Origin: CATOSK01 sp034423195
Lineage (GTDB): Bacteria; Chloroflexota; Dehalococcoidia; Lucifugimonadales; UBA3495
Length of the DNA stretch: 64,000 nt
Direction: 5' to 3'
Assembly: GCA_034423195.1 (NCBI GenBank)
Contig: DAOUIZ010000060.1
Location: 1 to 64,000, forward strand
Shown: positions 1 through 7,958 of the stretch, piece by piece
How the letters are laid out: every line of letters starts with the position of its first letter
How positions within the stretch are numbered: position 1 is the stretch's first letter
Translations under genes and position numbers: made by a program
Notes under the pieces: generated by a model
Database searches by the model: none
Seen by the model: the letters and a program-made list of their open reading frames with translations, nothing else
What the model was told of the DNA's origin: nothing

Positions 1-2
1 GG

Positions 3-98
3 GAGTTGCGGCGGAGGGAGAAGCCGGGCACCGTGTGGTCGCCCCACAACCTGCTGGCCCTGTTGGAAATCCGGGGCCTGATAAACCAAACCACCTAA
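3..98 (+). CDS. C-terminal tail of an unidentified protein (partial)
   Basis: Frame 3 is open from the window edge to a TAA at 96-98 and encodes 31 residues ending in ...RGLINQTT. The other two forward frames give low-complexity Gly/Arg/Pro-rich translations, so this one looks most protein-like. The remainder lies outside the window and the family cannot be named. The promoter of the next gene begins 30 bp downstream, which fits a transcription unit ending here. Confidence 0.4.
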   Translation, partial: ELRRREKPGTVWSPHNLLALLEIRGLINQTT

Positions 99-128
99 TT
101 CGCAACGCTACCCGTTGATCCGGGCGTG

Positions 129-158
129 TTGACATTGGTTTTCGGCGGGGAATACAAT
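129..158 (+). promoter_or_regulatory. Sigma-70-type promoter of the DUF151 gene
   Basis: A perfect -35 TTGACA (129-134) is followed after 18 bp by TACAAT (153-158), a five-of-six match to the -10 consensus. It lies 35 bp upstream of the ATG at 194, giving a short leader that contains the GGAGG at 182-186. Confidence 0.75.
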
Positions 159-193
159 TTTCCTCCGGTCAGACGGCGAGTGGAGGCAGATTG

Positions 194-748
194 ATGCTGG
201 AAATGAGCGTCGACAGCATACGGGTTAGCCCCATGAACTACCAGCGGGTGGTTATACTCCGGCAAAAAGAGTCCGACCGGTATCTGCCCATCTGGATTGG
301 GCCGGCGGAAGCGGACGCCATCGCGGTCAAGCTCCAGGATCTCAGCGTACCCCGTCCCCTGACTCACGACCTACTCAGGACCGTCATCGACACCCTGGGA
401 GGAGAGGTCCAGCATATCCTTGTCAGCGACCTCCAGAATGACACCTTCTTCGCCAAGATAGTCATACAGATGGACGGAGACCTCAAGGAGATCGATTCGC
501 GGCCCAGCGATGCCATGGCCCTGGCGGTGCGGACGCAGGCCCCGATTTTCGCGGACGAGACGGTGATGGAAAAAGCGGGGGTCCTGCTGGACAAGGAGAC
601 CGGCAAACCCATCGTGCCGGAACAACCGGACCAGCCCGAACCGGCTCCTGTCGACGAGGAGCAACTGAAGCGGATGTCGGCCTTTACCGACTTCATCAAC
701 GACCTTGATTTGGAAGATTTCGGCAGGCGTCAAACCGGCGGCCCTTAA
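194..748 (+). CDS. DUF151 bifunctional nuclease family protein
   Basis: 184 residues. The DUF151 core is clear: IWIGPAEADAIA near residues 32-43, RPLTHDLL near 53-60 and DSRPSDAMALAVR near 99-111, the most conserved block of the family. Characterised members act as RNase/DNase; the cytoplasmic role in bacteria is unclear. An acidic, proline-rich C-terminal tail of about 50 residues follows the domain. The ATG at 194 is preferred over the TTG at 191 because GGAGG at 182-186 is 7 nt from the ATG and only 4 nt from the TTG. The gene has its own promoter and terminator and so is probably monocistronic. Confidence 0.88.
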   Translation: MLEMSVDSIRVSPMNYQRVVILRQKESDRYLPIWIGPAEADAIAVKLQDLSVPRPLTHDLLRTVIDTLGGEVQHILVSDLQNDTFFAKIVIQMDGDLKEIDSRPSDAMALAVRTQAPIFADETVMEKAGVLLDKETGKPIVPEQPDQPEPAPVDEEQLKRMSAFTDFINDLDLEDFGRRQTGGP

Positions 749-782
749 TCCGGCGGCTCCTGCCTTGATGGACTCCAAAAGA

Positions 783-811
783 CCCCAGCCAGGCTATGGC
801 TGGGGCTTTTT
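783..811 (+). terminator. Rho-independent terminator after the DUF151 gene
   Basis: CCCCAGCC (783-790) pairs perfectly with GGCTGGGG (798-805) around a 7-nt loop, followed by C and five T (807-811). It separates the DUF151 gene from the ATP synthase operon. Confidence 0.9.
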
Positions 812-850
812 CGTAACGCCATGCCAGGTTATCGTTGTCACCAGGCCAAA

Positions 851-879
851 TTGACAATTAAAAACACGGGTGATAACAT
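851..879 (+). promoter_or_regulatory. Promoter of the ATP synthase operon
   Basis: Perfect -35 TTGACA (851-856), 17-bp spacer and -10 TAACAT (874-879) preceded by TGa, an extended -10. The predicted start point, near 886, lies only about 6-9 nt before the first possible start codons of atpI (GTG 892, ATG 895), so the operon mRNA would have almost no leader. Confidence 0.75.
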
Positions 880-894
880 CCTCACGGTTTCGTG

Positions 895-1128
895 ATGGGT
901 GCCCCCTGGTGGGCAACCGCACTGAAGCTCACCGGGTTGGGCTGGTACGTTGCGGCCTGCATCGTCATCGGCGTCGCCGGTGGGGTATTTCTCGATAAGA
1001 CCCTGGGAACATTGCCCCTGCTCACCGTTGGCGGGACCGTACTGGGCAGTGTTGCCGCTTTTTGGGGTGTCTACAAGATGGTCTTGCCGATCCTGTATGG
1101 GTCCGCCAGCAACGGGAAGGACAGCTAG
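895..1128 (+). CDS. atpI: AtpI/AtpZ-type ATP synthase accessory protein
   Basis: 77 residues with two predicted membrane helices (about 13-35 and 42-66) separated by a short loop with DKTLGT, the usual build of the small AtpI/AtpZ proteins found at the head of F1Fo operons. Family members are linked to c-ring assembly or Mg2+/Ca2+ transport. The assignment rests on size, topology and position directly before atpB (2-bp gap). No Shine-Dalgarno sequence precedes either GTG 892 or ATG 895; with the promoter so close, translation is probably (near-)leaderless. Confidence 0.75.
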   Translation: MGAPWWATALKLTGLGWYVAACIVIGVAGGVFLDKTLGTLPLLTVGGTVLGSVAAFWGVYKMVLPILYGSASNGKDS

Positions 1129-1130
1129 GC

Positions 1131-2171
1131 ATGTCCGGAGCTGCCGTCAAGCGCCTGGGTATTGCGGTTGGCGTGGTGCTGGTGGCGCTTTTGGTGGTGG
1201 GCCTCGTCCGCGGGGCCATCGGCTCCGCGATACTGGACTCGGACCCCCTAGTCCCCCAACCTGAAATTCACCTTCCCCCGCAACCCGTCTTCCCCGCTTC
1301 CGTCCGCCACAAGCACCTGGGGTATGGCCCCGAAGCAGAGGCCGGCGATCACGGCGAGGCCAAGCCTGAGCCCAAGGAAGACGCCGGCTCAGGAGACCAC
1401 GGTGAGTCCAAGGGGGATGCCAAAGAGGAACACCATTCCACTCCCCTGGGAATCACCGATTTCGCCGTCACCAACACCATGCTCTCCACCTGGGTGGTCA
1501 GCATTATCATCATCCTGTTTTTCGTCCTGGGAGCCCGCCGCAGGAGCCTTGTCCCGGGCCGGTTCCAGGGTGTCATCGAGACCCTTTTTGAAGGCATCAT
1601 CAACTTCTCCACCGGAGTCCTCGGCTCGCAGATGGCCCGGAGGGCCTTCCCGGTAGTCGCCACCATCTTCTTTTTCGTGCTGTTCAACGCCTGGCTGGGG
1701 CTGCTGCCCGTCTACCAGTTCCTTGGCTTCGTGGACGACCACGACCTCATCAAGGTCCATTTGCTGCGGCCCGCCGGCACCGACCTGAACATGCCCCTGG
1801 CCCTGGCCATTGTGTCCTTCGTGTTCGTTGAGTTCTGGGGGTTCAAGGCCCACGGGTTCGGCTATCTCAAGAAGTTCGTCGCCATCGGCAGCATCTTCAG
1901 CAAGGGGCTGTTCCAGGGATTGATCGACATCTTCGTCGGGATCCTGGAGTTCATCAGCGAGCTAATCCGGGTGGTGAGCTTCACCTTCCGGCTGTTCGGG
2001 AACATGACCGCCGGCGAAATCCTGGTCGTGATGATCACCTTCCTGGTCCCCCTGGTCGCCACCAACTTCGTATACGGGCTGGAGTTGCTGGTGGGGCTGA
2101 TCCAGTCCGTCATCTTCGCGGGACTTACCCTGGTGTTCCTGTCGGTGGCCGTGAGCCACGAGGAGCACTGA
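1131..2171 (+). CDS. atpB: F1Fo ATP synthase subunit a
   Basis: 346 residues. The C-terminal two thirds is subunit a, the stator half of the proton channel; the essential arginine sits in VVSFTFRLFGNMTAGEI, followed by the last amphipathic helix and VSHEEH at the C-terminus. It is longer than most subunits a: after the first membrane helix (about residues 8-30) comes a hydrophilic segment of some 90 residues rich in Glu, Asp, Lys and His (GDHGEAKPEPKEDAG and similar), before the conserved helices begin. The start at ATG 1131, two bases after the atpI stop, is preferred; the frame is open upstream but only over the atpI coding region. Confidence 0.93.
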   Translation: MSGAAVKRLGIAVGVVLVALLVVGLVRGAIGSAILDSDPLVPQPEIHLPPQPVFPASVRHKHLGYGPEAEAGDHGEAKPEPKEDAGSGDHGESKGDAKEEHHSTPLGITDFAVTNTMLSTWVVSIIIILFFVLGARRRSLVPGRFQGVIETLFEGIINFSTGVLGSQMARRAFPVVATIFFFVLFNAWLGLLPVYQFLGFVDDHDLIKVHLLRPAGTDLNMPLALAIVSFVFVEFWGFKAHGFGYLKKFVAIGSIFSKGLFQGLIDIFVGILEFISELIRVVSFTFRLFGNMTAGEILVVMITFLVPLVATNFVYGLELLVGLIQSVIFAGLTLVFLSVAVSHEEH

Positions 2172-2172
2172 C

Positions 2173-2220
2173 CGGAGACCAAAGCGGGAGAGACCACAAC
2201 CGGAGACAACAATCGGAGAC
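2173..2220 (+). repeat. Three CGGAGAC direct repeats between atpB and atpE
   Basis: CGGAGAC occurs at 2173, 2201 and 2214, with a related GGGAGAGACC at 2186-2195, inside the 107-bp gap between atpB and atpE. It may be residual slippage or a site in the leader of atpE, a gene that usually needs higher expression than its neighbours. Confidence 0.5.
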
Positions 2221-2278
2221 CACTGGTAGTTCCGGACCGGACAACGCATCTCGGTTATACATAGGAGGCATCGGGAAA

Positions 2279-2533
2279 ATGGAAATGGTTCTTTTGCAGG
2301 CGCTAACCGGCGAGGCGGCCAAGTTGCTGGCGGCGGGAATCGCCATCGCCGTCGGGGTCATCGGCCCGGGCATCGGCATTGGCATCCTGGGAGCGGGCGC
2401 GATGAACGCCATCGGGCGCAATCCCGAGGCGGCCGGCTCCATCACGACCAACATGATCCTCGCCATCGCCTTCGCGGAGGCGTTGGGCATCTACGCGCTG
2501 ATTGTCTCGGTCATCCTGCTCTTCGTGGTCTAG
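2279..2533 (+). CDS. atpE: F1Fo ATP synthase subunit c
   Basis: 84 residues forming the two-helix hairpin of the c-ring: a glycine-rich first helix (VIGPGIGIGILGAGAMNAIG), the conserved polar loop RNPEAA, and a second helix with the ion-binding glutamate in AIAFAEALGIYAL. The residue after the Glu is Ala, not the Ser/Thr of Na+-binding rings, so proton coupling is expected. A strong AGGAGG (2263-2268) lies 10 nt before ATG 2279; a second in-frame ATG at 2285 is possible. The long upstream gap and good ribosome site fit the high copy number of subunit c. Confidence 0.95.
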   Translation: MEMVLLQALTGEAAKLLAAGIAIAVGVIGPGIGIGILGAGAMNAIGRNPEAAGSITTNMILAIAFAEALGIYALIVSVILLFVV

Positions 2534-2566
2534 GCTGCACAAGCTGGAACGCACCGGGGGATTGCA

Positions 2567-3073
2567 GTGACACAACTAGGGATTAACCTCCCCACACTAA
2601 TAGTTTACGTGGTGAACTTCGGCATCCTGCTGGCGGTTCTCTACGTCTTCGCCTACAAGCCGCTGCTCCGGGCCATGGACCAGCGCTCGGAGCGGATCAG
2701 GGAAAGCCTGGCCGCGGCCGACCGCGCCCAGGCCGAAGCGGCAAGCTCCCAGGCCGCCATCCAGGAGCAGCTCAACGAAGCGCGCCGGGAGGGACAGCGG
2801 CTGCTGGACCAGGCCCGGGAGGCGGCGGACCGCTACCGCGAGGAAGAGATGGGACGCGCCCGCCAGGAAGCGGATGCGTTCATCGAGCGGGCCCGCGCCG
2901 ACATACAGCGGGAACGCGACGCCGCCGTAGAAGAGGTCCGGTCGGGATTCGCCGATCTGGCGATAACCGCGGCCGAGCGGGTTATCCGCCGCTCGGTAGA
3001 CCGCCAGGCCCACCAGGACCTTATTGAACAGGTCCTGGACGAGAGCGGCGCCAACATGCGGCAGGATACCTGA
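2567..3073 (+). CDS. atpF: F1Fo ATP synthase subunit b
   Basis: 168 residues: one N-terminal membrane helix (about 8-28) followed by a long charged coiled coil (about 35-140) rich in Ala/Glu/Arg/Gln, the peripheral stalk. FAYKPLLRAMDQRSERIRE just after the helix is typical of subunit b. Starts at GTG 2567 behind a G-run (2556-2560); the in-frame codons upstream run into a stop. Three bases separate its stop from atpH. Only one b-type subunit is present, so the stalk is expected to be a homodimer. Confidence 0.93.
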   Translation: MTQLGINLPTLIVYVVNFGILLAVLYVFAYKPLLRAMDQRSERIRESLAAADRAQAEAASSQAAIQEQLNEARREGQRLLDQAREAADRYREEEMGRARQEADAFIERARADIQRERDAAVEEVRSGFADLAITAAERVIRRSVDRQAHQDLIEQVLDESGANMRQDT

Positions 3074-3076
3074 TCC

Positions 3077-3625
3077 ATGCCGCAGGAGGTAGCCGGGCAG
3101 CGGTACGCCCAGGCCTTGTTCGAGTTGGCGGTTGACCGGGGGCAGTTGGAGCCTTGGGCGGAGCAGTTGGCTTTCGCCAGCCAGGTTGTCCAGGACGAAG
3201 AGTTCCGGGCGTTTCTGGCCCACCCCGAGGTACCGCTGGAGACCAAGACCAACTCCGTCGACTCGGTCCTGCAGGACGTGGACCCGCTGGTCAGGAACCT
3301 GGTGTCCCTGCTGGTGACCCGCCGGGCGGCGGATTCCCTCCCGTCGGTCCACGATGCCTACACCCGGCTGCTGGACGCCCGCCTGGGGCGGCAGCGGGTC
3401 GAGGTTACGTCGGCCGTGCCGCTGGAGGATGAGGAATTGGAACGAGTCACCTCCTTTGCCGCGAACCTGACCGGCAGGGAGGTCGTGGTTTCCGCCCGGG
3501 TGGACGAATCGATCCTGGGCGGAATCATCATCCAGGTAGGCGATCAGCTTCTGGACGGCAGCACCCGGGCCCGCCTGGAAGAAATGCGCCGGCAAATCCG
3601 TTCCGGCGCTGTGCAATCCGGTTAG
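3077..3625 (+). CDS. atpH: F1Fo ATP synthase subunit delta
   Basis: 182 residues, the usual length. It connects the top of the alpha3beta3 head to the peripheral stalk. The N-terminal helical domain starts with the typical RYAQALFELA, and the C-terminal part has the family end ILGGIIIQVGDQLLDGSTRARLEEM. It begins three bases after the atpF stop, so translation of the two is probably coupled. Confidence 0.93.
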   Translation: MPQEVAGQRYAQALFELAVDRGQLEPWAEQLAFASQVVQDEEFRAFLAHPEVPLETKTNSVDSVLQDVDPLVRNLVSLLVTRRAADSLPSVHDAYTRLLDARLGRQRVEVTSAVPLEDEELERVTSFAANLTGREVVVSARVDESILGGIIIQVGDQLLDGSTRARLEEMRRQIRSGAVQSG

Positions 3626-3649
3626 CAGGCCGGCTTTAAGGAGACTTCT

Positions 3650-5158
3650 ATGGCAATCAGGGGTCAGGAAATCGTTTCGCTGATCAGGCGCCAAATAGAA
3701 GAATTTGGCGGAGACCTCACCCTTGTCGACGTTGGCACCGTGGTCCAGGTGGGCGACGGCATCGCCAGCATCCAGGGCCTGCAGGGAGTCCGCTCCAACG
3801 AACTCCTGGACTTCGGCAACGAGGTCCTGGGACTGGCCATGAACCTGGAGTCGGACATCGTCGGCGCCTCCATTCTCGGCGATCCCAACGCCGTGAAGGA
3901 AGGCGACCGAGTTCGCTCCACCGGGCAGATTATCGAGGTCCCGGTGGGGGAGGCTCTCATCGGGCGGGTCGTGGACCCCCTGGGGCGGCCCCTGGACGGC
4001 AAGGGTCCGGTCGCAACCTCCGGCACTCGTCCGGTGGAGCAGGTGGCCCCCAACGTGGTTGTCCGCAAGTCCGTCGATACCCCGGTCCAGACGGGAATCA
4101 AGGCCATTGACGCGATGATTCCCATCGGGCGGGGACAGCGGGAACTGATTATCGGCGACCGGTCCACCGGAAAGACCGCCATCGCCCTGGACGCCATCAT
4201 CAACCAGAAGGGCGGCGACCTGATCTGCATCTATGTCGCCATCGGGCAGAAGCAGGGGAAGGTTGCCCAGGTGGTAGGAACACTGGAGGAAAACGGGGCG
4301 ATGGAGCACACCATCGTGGTCAACGCCGGCTCCTCCGACTCCGCCCCGCTGCAGTTCATCGCCCCCTACGCCGGCTGCGCCATGGGCGAGGAGTTCATGG
4401 CCGAGGGCAAGGACGTGCTGATTGTCTACGACGACCTGACCAAGCACGCCTGGGCCTACCGCCAGATGTCCCTGCTTCTCCGCCGGCCCGCCGGCCGTGA
4501 AGCCTACCCCGGGGATGTTTTCTACCTGCACAGCCGCCTGCTGGAAAGGGCGGCCCGGCTGGACGACGACCTGGGCGGCGGGTCTCTGACCGCCCTGCCC
4601 ATCATCGAAACGCAGGCCGGCGACGTTTCGGCCTACATTCCGACCAACGTGATTTCCATTACCGACGGCCAGATTTACCTGGAGCCCGAGCTGTTCAACT
4701 CGGGCATCCGTCCAGCGGTGAACGTGGGCCTATCGGTGTCCCGGGTGGGCGGAGCAGCCCAGACTCGGGCTATCCGCCGCGTGGCCGGACGGCTGCGTCT
4801 CGACCTGGCCCAGTACCGGGAGCTGGCCAGCTTCGCCCAGTTCGGCACCGCCGACCTGGATGCGGCGACCCGCGCCCAGTTGGCCCGCGGCCAGCTTTCC
4901 ACCGAGGTGTTGAAGCAGCCCCAGTACCAGCCGCTTTCCCTGGAAAACGAGGTGGTAATCCTTTTCGCGGTGAACGCCGGCCTGATGGACGATGTTCCCC
5001 TGGACCGGTGCGCCGCCTTCGAAGAACAGTTGCTGCGCTACGTCTCCACCACCCACCCGGACATCTGCACCGCGGTGGCGGAAGCCAAGGACATAACCGA
5101 GGACATCGAGCCCCAGCTCACCCAGGCGATCACCGATTTCAAGGGAAGCTTCAGCTAA
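3650..5158 (+). CDS. atpA: F1Fo ATP synthase subunit alpha
   Basis: 502 residues, full length for the non-catalytic nucleotide-binding alpha subunit. Domains in order: N-terminal beta-barrel (about 24-92), central nucleotide-binding domain with P-loop GDRSTGKT at 169-176 and the characteristic AYRQMSLLLRRPAGREAYPGD, and a C-terminal helical bundle. The ribosome site AAGGAG is well placed before ATG 3650. The P-loop has Ser where most alpha subunits have Gln (GDRQTGKT), a mild variant. Confidence 0.97.
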   Translation: MAIRGQEIVSLIRRQIEEFGGDLTLVDVGTVVQVGDGIASIQGLQGVRSNELLDFGNEVLGLAMNLESDIVGASILGDPNAVKEGDRVRSTGQIIEVPVGEALIGRVVDPLGRPLDGKGPVATSGTRPVEQVAPNVVVRKSVDTPVQTGIKAIDAMIPIGRGQRELIIGDRSTGKTAIALDAIINQKGGDLICIYVAIGQKQGKVAQVVGTLEENGAMEHTIVVNAGSSDSAPLQFIAPYAGCAMGEEFMAEGKDVLIVYDDLTKHAWAYRQMSLLLRRPAGREAYPGDVFYLHSRLLERAARLDDDLGGGSLTALPIIETQAGDVSAYIPTNVISITDGQIYLEPELFNSGIRPAVNVGLSVSRVGGAAQTRAIRRVAGRLRLDLAQYRELASFAQFGTADLDAATRAQLARGQLSTEVLKQPQYQPLSLENEVVILFAVNAGLMDDVPLDRCAAFEEQLLRYVSTTHPDICTAVAEAKDITEDIEPQLTQAITDFKGSFS

Positions 5159-5197
5159 CCGGCCCGGCCAGGGATGACACATTTCCAGGGTTAATTT

Positions 5198-6061
5198 ATG
5201 CCCAGCGTCAGAGACATCAGAAGGCGCATTCGCAGCGTCCAGAACACCGGCAAGGTCACCAACGCCATGTCGCTGGTGGCCGCGTCCAAGATGCGCCGCG
5301 CCCAGAACGCGACCCTCGCCGGGCGTCCGTATTCGGAGAAAATCCGCGAGGTCATCGCGGACCTGGCCGCCCAGCCCGGCGATGACGCCACCCAGGTCCA
5401 CCCGCTGCTGCAGGTGCGGCCGGTGCAGCGGATCGGCGTGGTTGCCATAACGCCCGACCGCGGCCTGGCGGGAGGGCTTCATTCCACCATCAACCGCCGG
5501 GTGGCCCAGTTCATCCTAGGACAGGAAGCCCCGGTGCGGACGGTGGTGGTGGGCCGCAAGGGGCGGGACTTCATGGTCCGCTCCGGTCAGGACGTGCAGG
5601 CGGTGTTCACCGACCTGGGCGACCGGCCGGTCCTCACCGACACCACCCCCATCTCCAGCATGGTCATTGAATCCTACGAGCAGGGGGAAGTGGACGAGGT
5701 GTACCTGGTCTATGCCCGCTTCGTTTCCACCATGTCCCAGCAGGCGGTCGTCGAGAAGCTGCTTCCCGTCGACCCGACTCCGTTGGAGCCGTCGCAACGG
5801 TCCGGCTACATCTACGAGCCAGACACGCTGACGGTGCTGGGAACGCTGCTGCCCCAGTTCGTGGACATGGAGGTCTATCACGCCATGCTGGAGGCGGTGG
5901 CCAGCGAACAGTCGGCCCGCATGGTGGCCATGCGCAGCGCCACCGACAACGCCAACTCGTTGGCCGAGGAACTGACCCTGGTGATGAACAAGCTGCGGCA
6001 GGACAGCATCACCAACGAACTTCTGGACCTGGTCGGAGGGCAGATAGCCCTGGAAGGGTAG
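5198..6061 (+). CDS. atpG: F1Fo ATP synthase subunit gamma
   Basis: 287 residues. The rotor shaft: N- and C-terminal helices that form the coiled coil (IRRRIRSVQNTGKVTNAMSLVAASKMRRAQ at the start is split here by function into RRIRSVQNTGKVTNAM and KMRRAQ; the end carries MRSATDNANSLAEELTL) and a Rossmann-like middle domain (GVVAITPDRGLAGGLHSTIN). Both termini match the family closely, so the gene is intact. No regulatory insertion of the cyanobacterial/chloroplast type is visible. Confidence 0.95.
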   Translation: MPSVRDIRRRIRSVQNTGKVTNAMSLVAASKMRRAQNATLAGRPYSEKIREVIADLAAQPGDDATQVHPLLQVRPVQRIGVVAITPDRGLAGGLHSTINRRVAQFILGQEAPVRTVVVGRKGRDFMVRSGQDVQAVFTDLGDRPVLTDTTPISSMVIESYEQGEVDEVYLVYARFVSTMSQQAVVEKLLPVDPTPLEPSQRSGYIYEPDTLTVLGTLLPQFVDMEVYHAMLEAVASEQSARMVAMRSATDNANSLAEELTLVMNKLRQDSITNELLDLVGGQIALEG

Positions 6062-6088
6062 CCCCCTCCGCCCTTGGGAGGCCGAACT

Positions 6089-7486
6089 ATGGCAGTGGGA
6101 AAGATAGTGCAGGTTATCGGGACCGTCGTGGACGTGGAGTTTCCGGCGGACCAGCTCCCCAACCTGTTTGACGCGGTGGAACTGGACAACAACGGCGAGA
6201 AGCTGGTGCTGGAAGTCCAGCAGCATATCGGGAACAACTGGGTCCGGTGCCTGGCCCTGGGCTCGACGGACGGCCTGGCCCGGGGAACCGAGGTCAACGA
6301 TACCGGCGTCAAAGTCTCCGTTCCCGTAGGCCCGGAGACCCTGGGCCGCTTGTTCGACGTCACCGGCACCCCCCTGGACAACCTGGGTCCGGTGGAGGCC
6401 GGCCAGAGCTGGCCAATCCACCGTCCCGCTCCGGCCTTCGAGGACCAGAACCCCACCATTGAGCTGCTGGAAACGGGGATCAAGGTCTTCGACCTGATAA
6501 CCCCCTTCCCGAAGGGGGGCAAGGTCGGCGCCTACGGCGGGGCCGGCGTGGGCAAGACCGTCATCATCCAGGAGCTTATCCGCAACATCGGCGCGGTCCA
6601 CCAGGGCGTGTCCGTGTTCGCGGGCGTGGGAGAACGCTCCCGGGAAGGGAACGACCTCTGGCACGAAATGCAGGAGTCCGGCGTCTTGAACAGCACGGTC
6701 CTGGTGTTCGGCCAGATGAACGAGACCCCCGGGGTGCGGGCCCGCATCGGGTTGACCGGCCTGACCATGGCCGAATACTTCCGGGAGGAACAGCACCAGG
6801 ATGTTCTGCTGTTCGTTGACAACATCTACCGGTACATTCTCGCCGGAATGGAAGTGTCGGCGCTGCTGGGACGAATGCCGTCGGCGGTGGGTTACCAGCC
6901 GACCCTGAGCACGGAGATGGGCGCCCTGCAGGAGAGGATCACCTCCACGCGCACGGGATCCATCACTTCCTTCCAGGCAATCTACGTCCCGGCCGACGAC
7001 TACACCGACCCCGGCATCGTGACCACCTTCGGCCACCTGGACGCCGTGGTGTCCCTGGAGCGCTCCCTGGCCGCCCAGGGCCTGTACCCGGCGGTGGACC
7101 CGCTGGCTTCCTTCGCCCGCATCTTGGAGCCGCGGATCGTCGGCGATGAGCACTACCGCGTGGCCCGGGGAGTACAGCAGGTGCTGCAGCGCTACCGGGA
7201 CCTGCAGGACATCATCGCCATCCTGGGAATCGAGGAGCTTTCCGAGGAAGACCGGATGACCGTGTTCCGGGCGCGGCGCATCCAGCGCTTCCTGACCCAG
7301 CCCTTCTTCGTAGCCGAGGCGTTCACCAACCAGCCCGGCAAGTACGTTCCGCTCCGCGAGACCGTGCGAGGCTTCGCTGAAATCCTCGACGGCAAGCACG
7401 ATGAACTTCCCGAACAGGCCTTCTACATGGTGGGCACCATCGACGAGGCCCTGGAGAAAGCCGAGCAGATGCAGGCGGTGGCGTAG
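6089..7486 (+). CDS. atpD: F1Fo ATP synthase subunit beta (catalytic)
   Basis: 465 residues. The P-loop GGAGVGKT is at 150-157, the catalytic glutamate lies in GVGERSREGND, and the conserved SALLGRMPSAVGYQPTL follows. ATG 6089 is chosen because GGGAGG at 6076-6081 sits 7 nt upstream; the frame is open back to a TTG at 6074. Two conserved Phe positions are Tyr here (DNIYRY, IYVPADDYTDP), a mild lineage-specific variant. It lies between gamma and epsilon in the canonical order. Confidence 0.97.
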   Translation: MAVGKIVQVIGTVVDVEFPADQLPNLFDAVELDNNGEKLVLEVQQHIGNNWVRCLALGSTDGLARGTEVNDTGVKVSVPVGPETLGRLFDVTGTPLDNLGPVEAGQSWPIHRPAPAFEDQNPTIELLETGIKVFDLITPFPKGGKVGAYGGAGVGKTVIIQELIRNIGAVHQGVSVFAGVGERSREGNDLWHEMQESGVLNSTVLVFGQMNETPGVRARIGLTGLTMAEYFREEQHQDVLLFVDNIYRYILAGMEVSALLGRMPSAVGYQPTLSTEMGALQERITSTRTGSITSFQAIYVPADDYTDPGIVTTFGHLDAVVSLERSLAAQGLYPAVDPLASFARILEPRIVGDEHYRVARGVQQVLQRYRDLQDIIAILGIEELSEEDRMTVFRARRIQRFLTQPFFVAEAFTNQPGKYVPLRETVRGFAEILDGKHDELPEQAFYMVGTIDEALEKAEQMQAVA

Positions 7487-7495
7487 GAACGAACC

Positions 7496-7951
7496 ATGGC
7501 TCCGATGTTGCTGGAAATAATCACCGCGGAACGGCAGGTCTACTCCGACGAAGTGGACGCCGTGGTTGCCCCGGGGGTCGAGGGACAGCTGGGCATCCTG
7601 CCCCACCACGCGCCCCTGATGACCGTGCTGCAGCCCGGCGAGCTGCTAATCCGCAAGGGCGGGGAGGAAGCCTATCTTGCCGTTACCGGCGGCTTCATGG
7701 AGGTCTTGGGCAACAAGGTCACCGTCCTGGCCGACGCCGCTGAACGGTCGGACGAAATCGACGAGCAGCGCGCCCAGGATGCGATTGAGCAGGCCCAGGA
7801 ACGGATCAGGAACCGGGGATCCGACGAACAGTTGGAAGAGGCTTTGCGTTCGCTGCGCCGGGCCCAGGTCCGGGTCGGAATCGCCCGTCGGCGCCGCCGC
7901 CCGGGCGGGCCGTCCGGGGTGGGTCAGCCTCCACCCGGGGCGCCGCAGTAG
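7496..7951 (+). CDS. atpC: F1Fo ATP synthase subunit epsilon
   Basis: 151 residues. The N-terminal beta-sandwich is typical (VYSDEVDAVVAPGVEGQLGILPHHAPL is represented by VDAVVAPGVEGQLGILP at about 21-37), followed by the two-helix C-terminal domain that can inhibit rotation. A basic, Pro/Gly-rich tail of about 20 residues (IARRRRRPGGPSG) extends beyond the usual end. Last gene of the atp operon; it converges on rex with a 7-bp gap and no evident terminator. Confidence 0.92.
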   Translation: MAPMLLEIITAERQVYSDEVDAVVAPGVEGQLGILPHHAPLMTVLQPGELLIRKGGEEAYLAVTGGFMEVLGNKVTVLADAAERSDEIDEQRAQDAIEQAQERIRNRGSDEQLEEALRSLRRAQVRVGIARRRRRPGGPSGVGQPPPGAPQ

Positions 7952-7958
7952 CCTCCCG

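Noticed and set aside
2279..2533. Na+-dependent ATP synthase c-ring
   Set aside because: The residue after the essential Glu is Ala and the Gln/Ser/Thr ligands of Na+ rings are missing; H+ coupling fits better.
2597..4531. Very long open frame (644 codons) on the minus strand across atpF-atpA
   Set aside because: Shadow of GC-rich coding sequence on the opposite strand; translation lacks any family motif and overlaps three certain genes.
5516..7609. Another long antisense open frame (697 codons) across atpG-atpD
   Set aside because: Same reason: codon bias of atpG/atpD leaves the complement free of stops.
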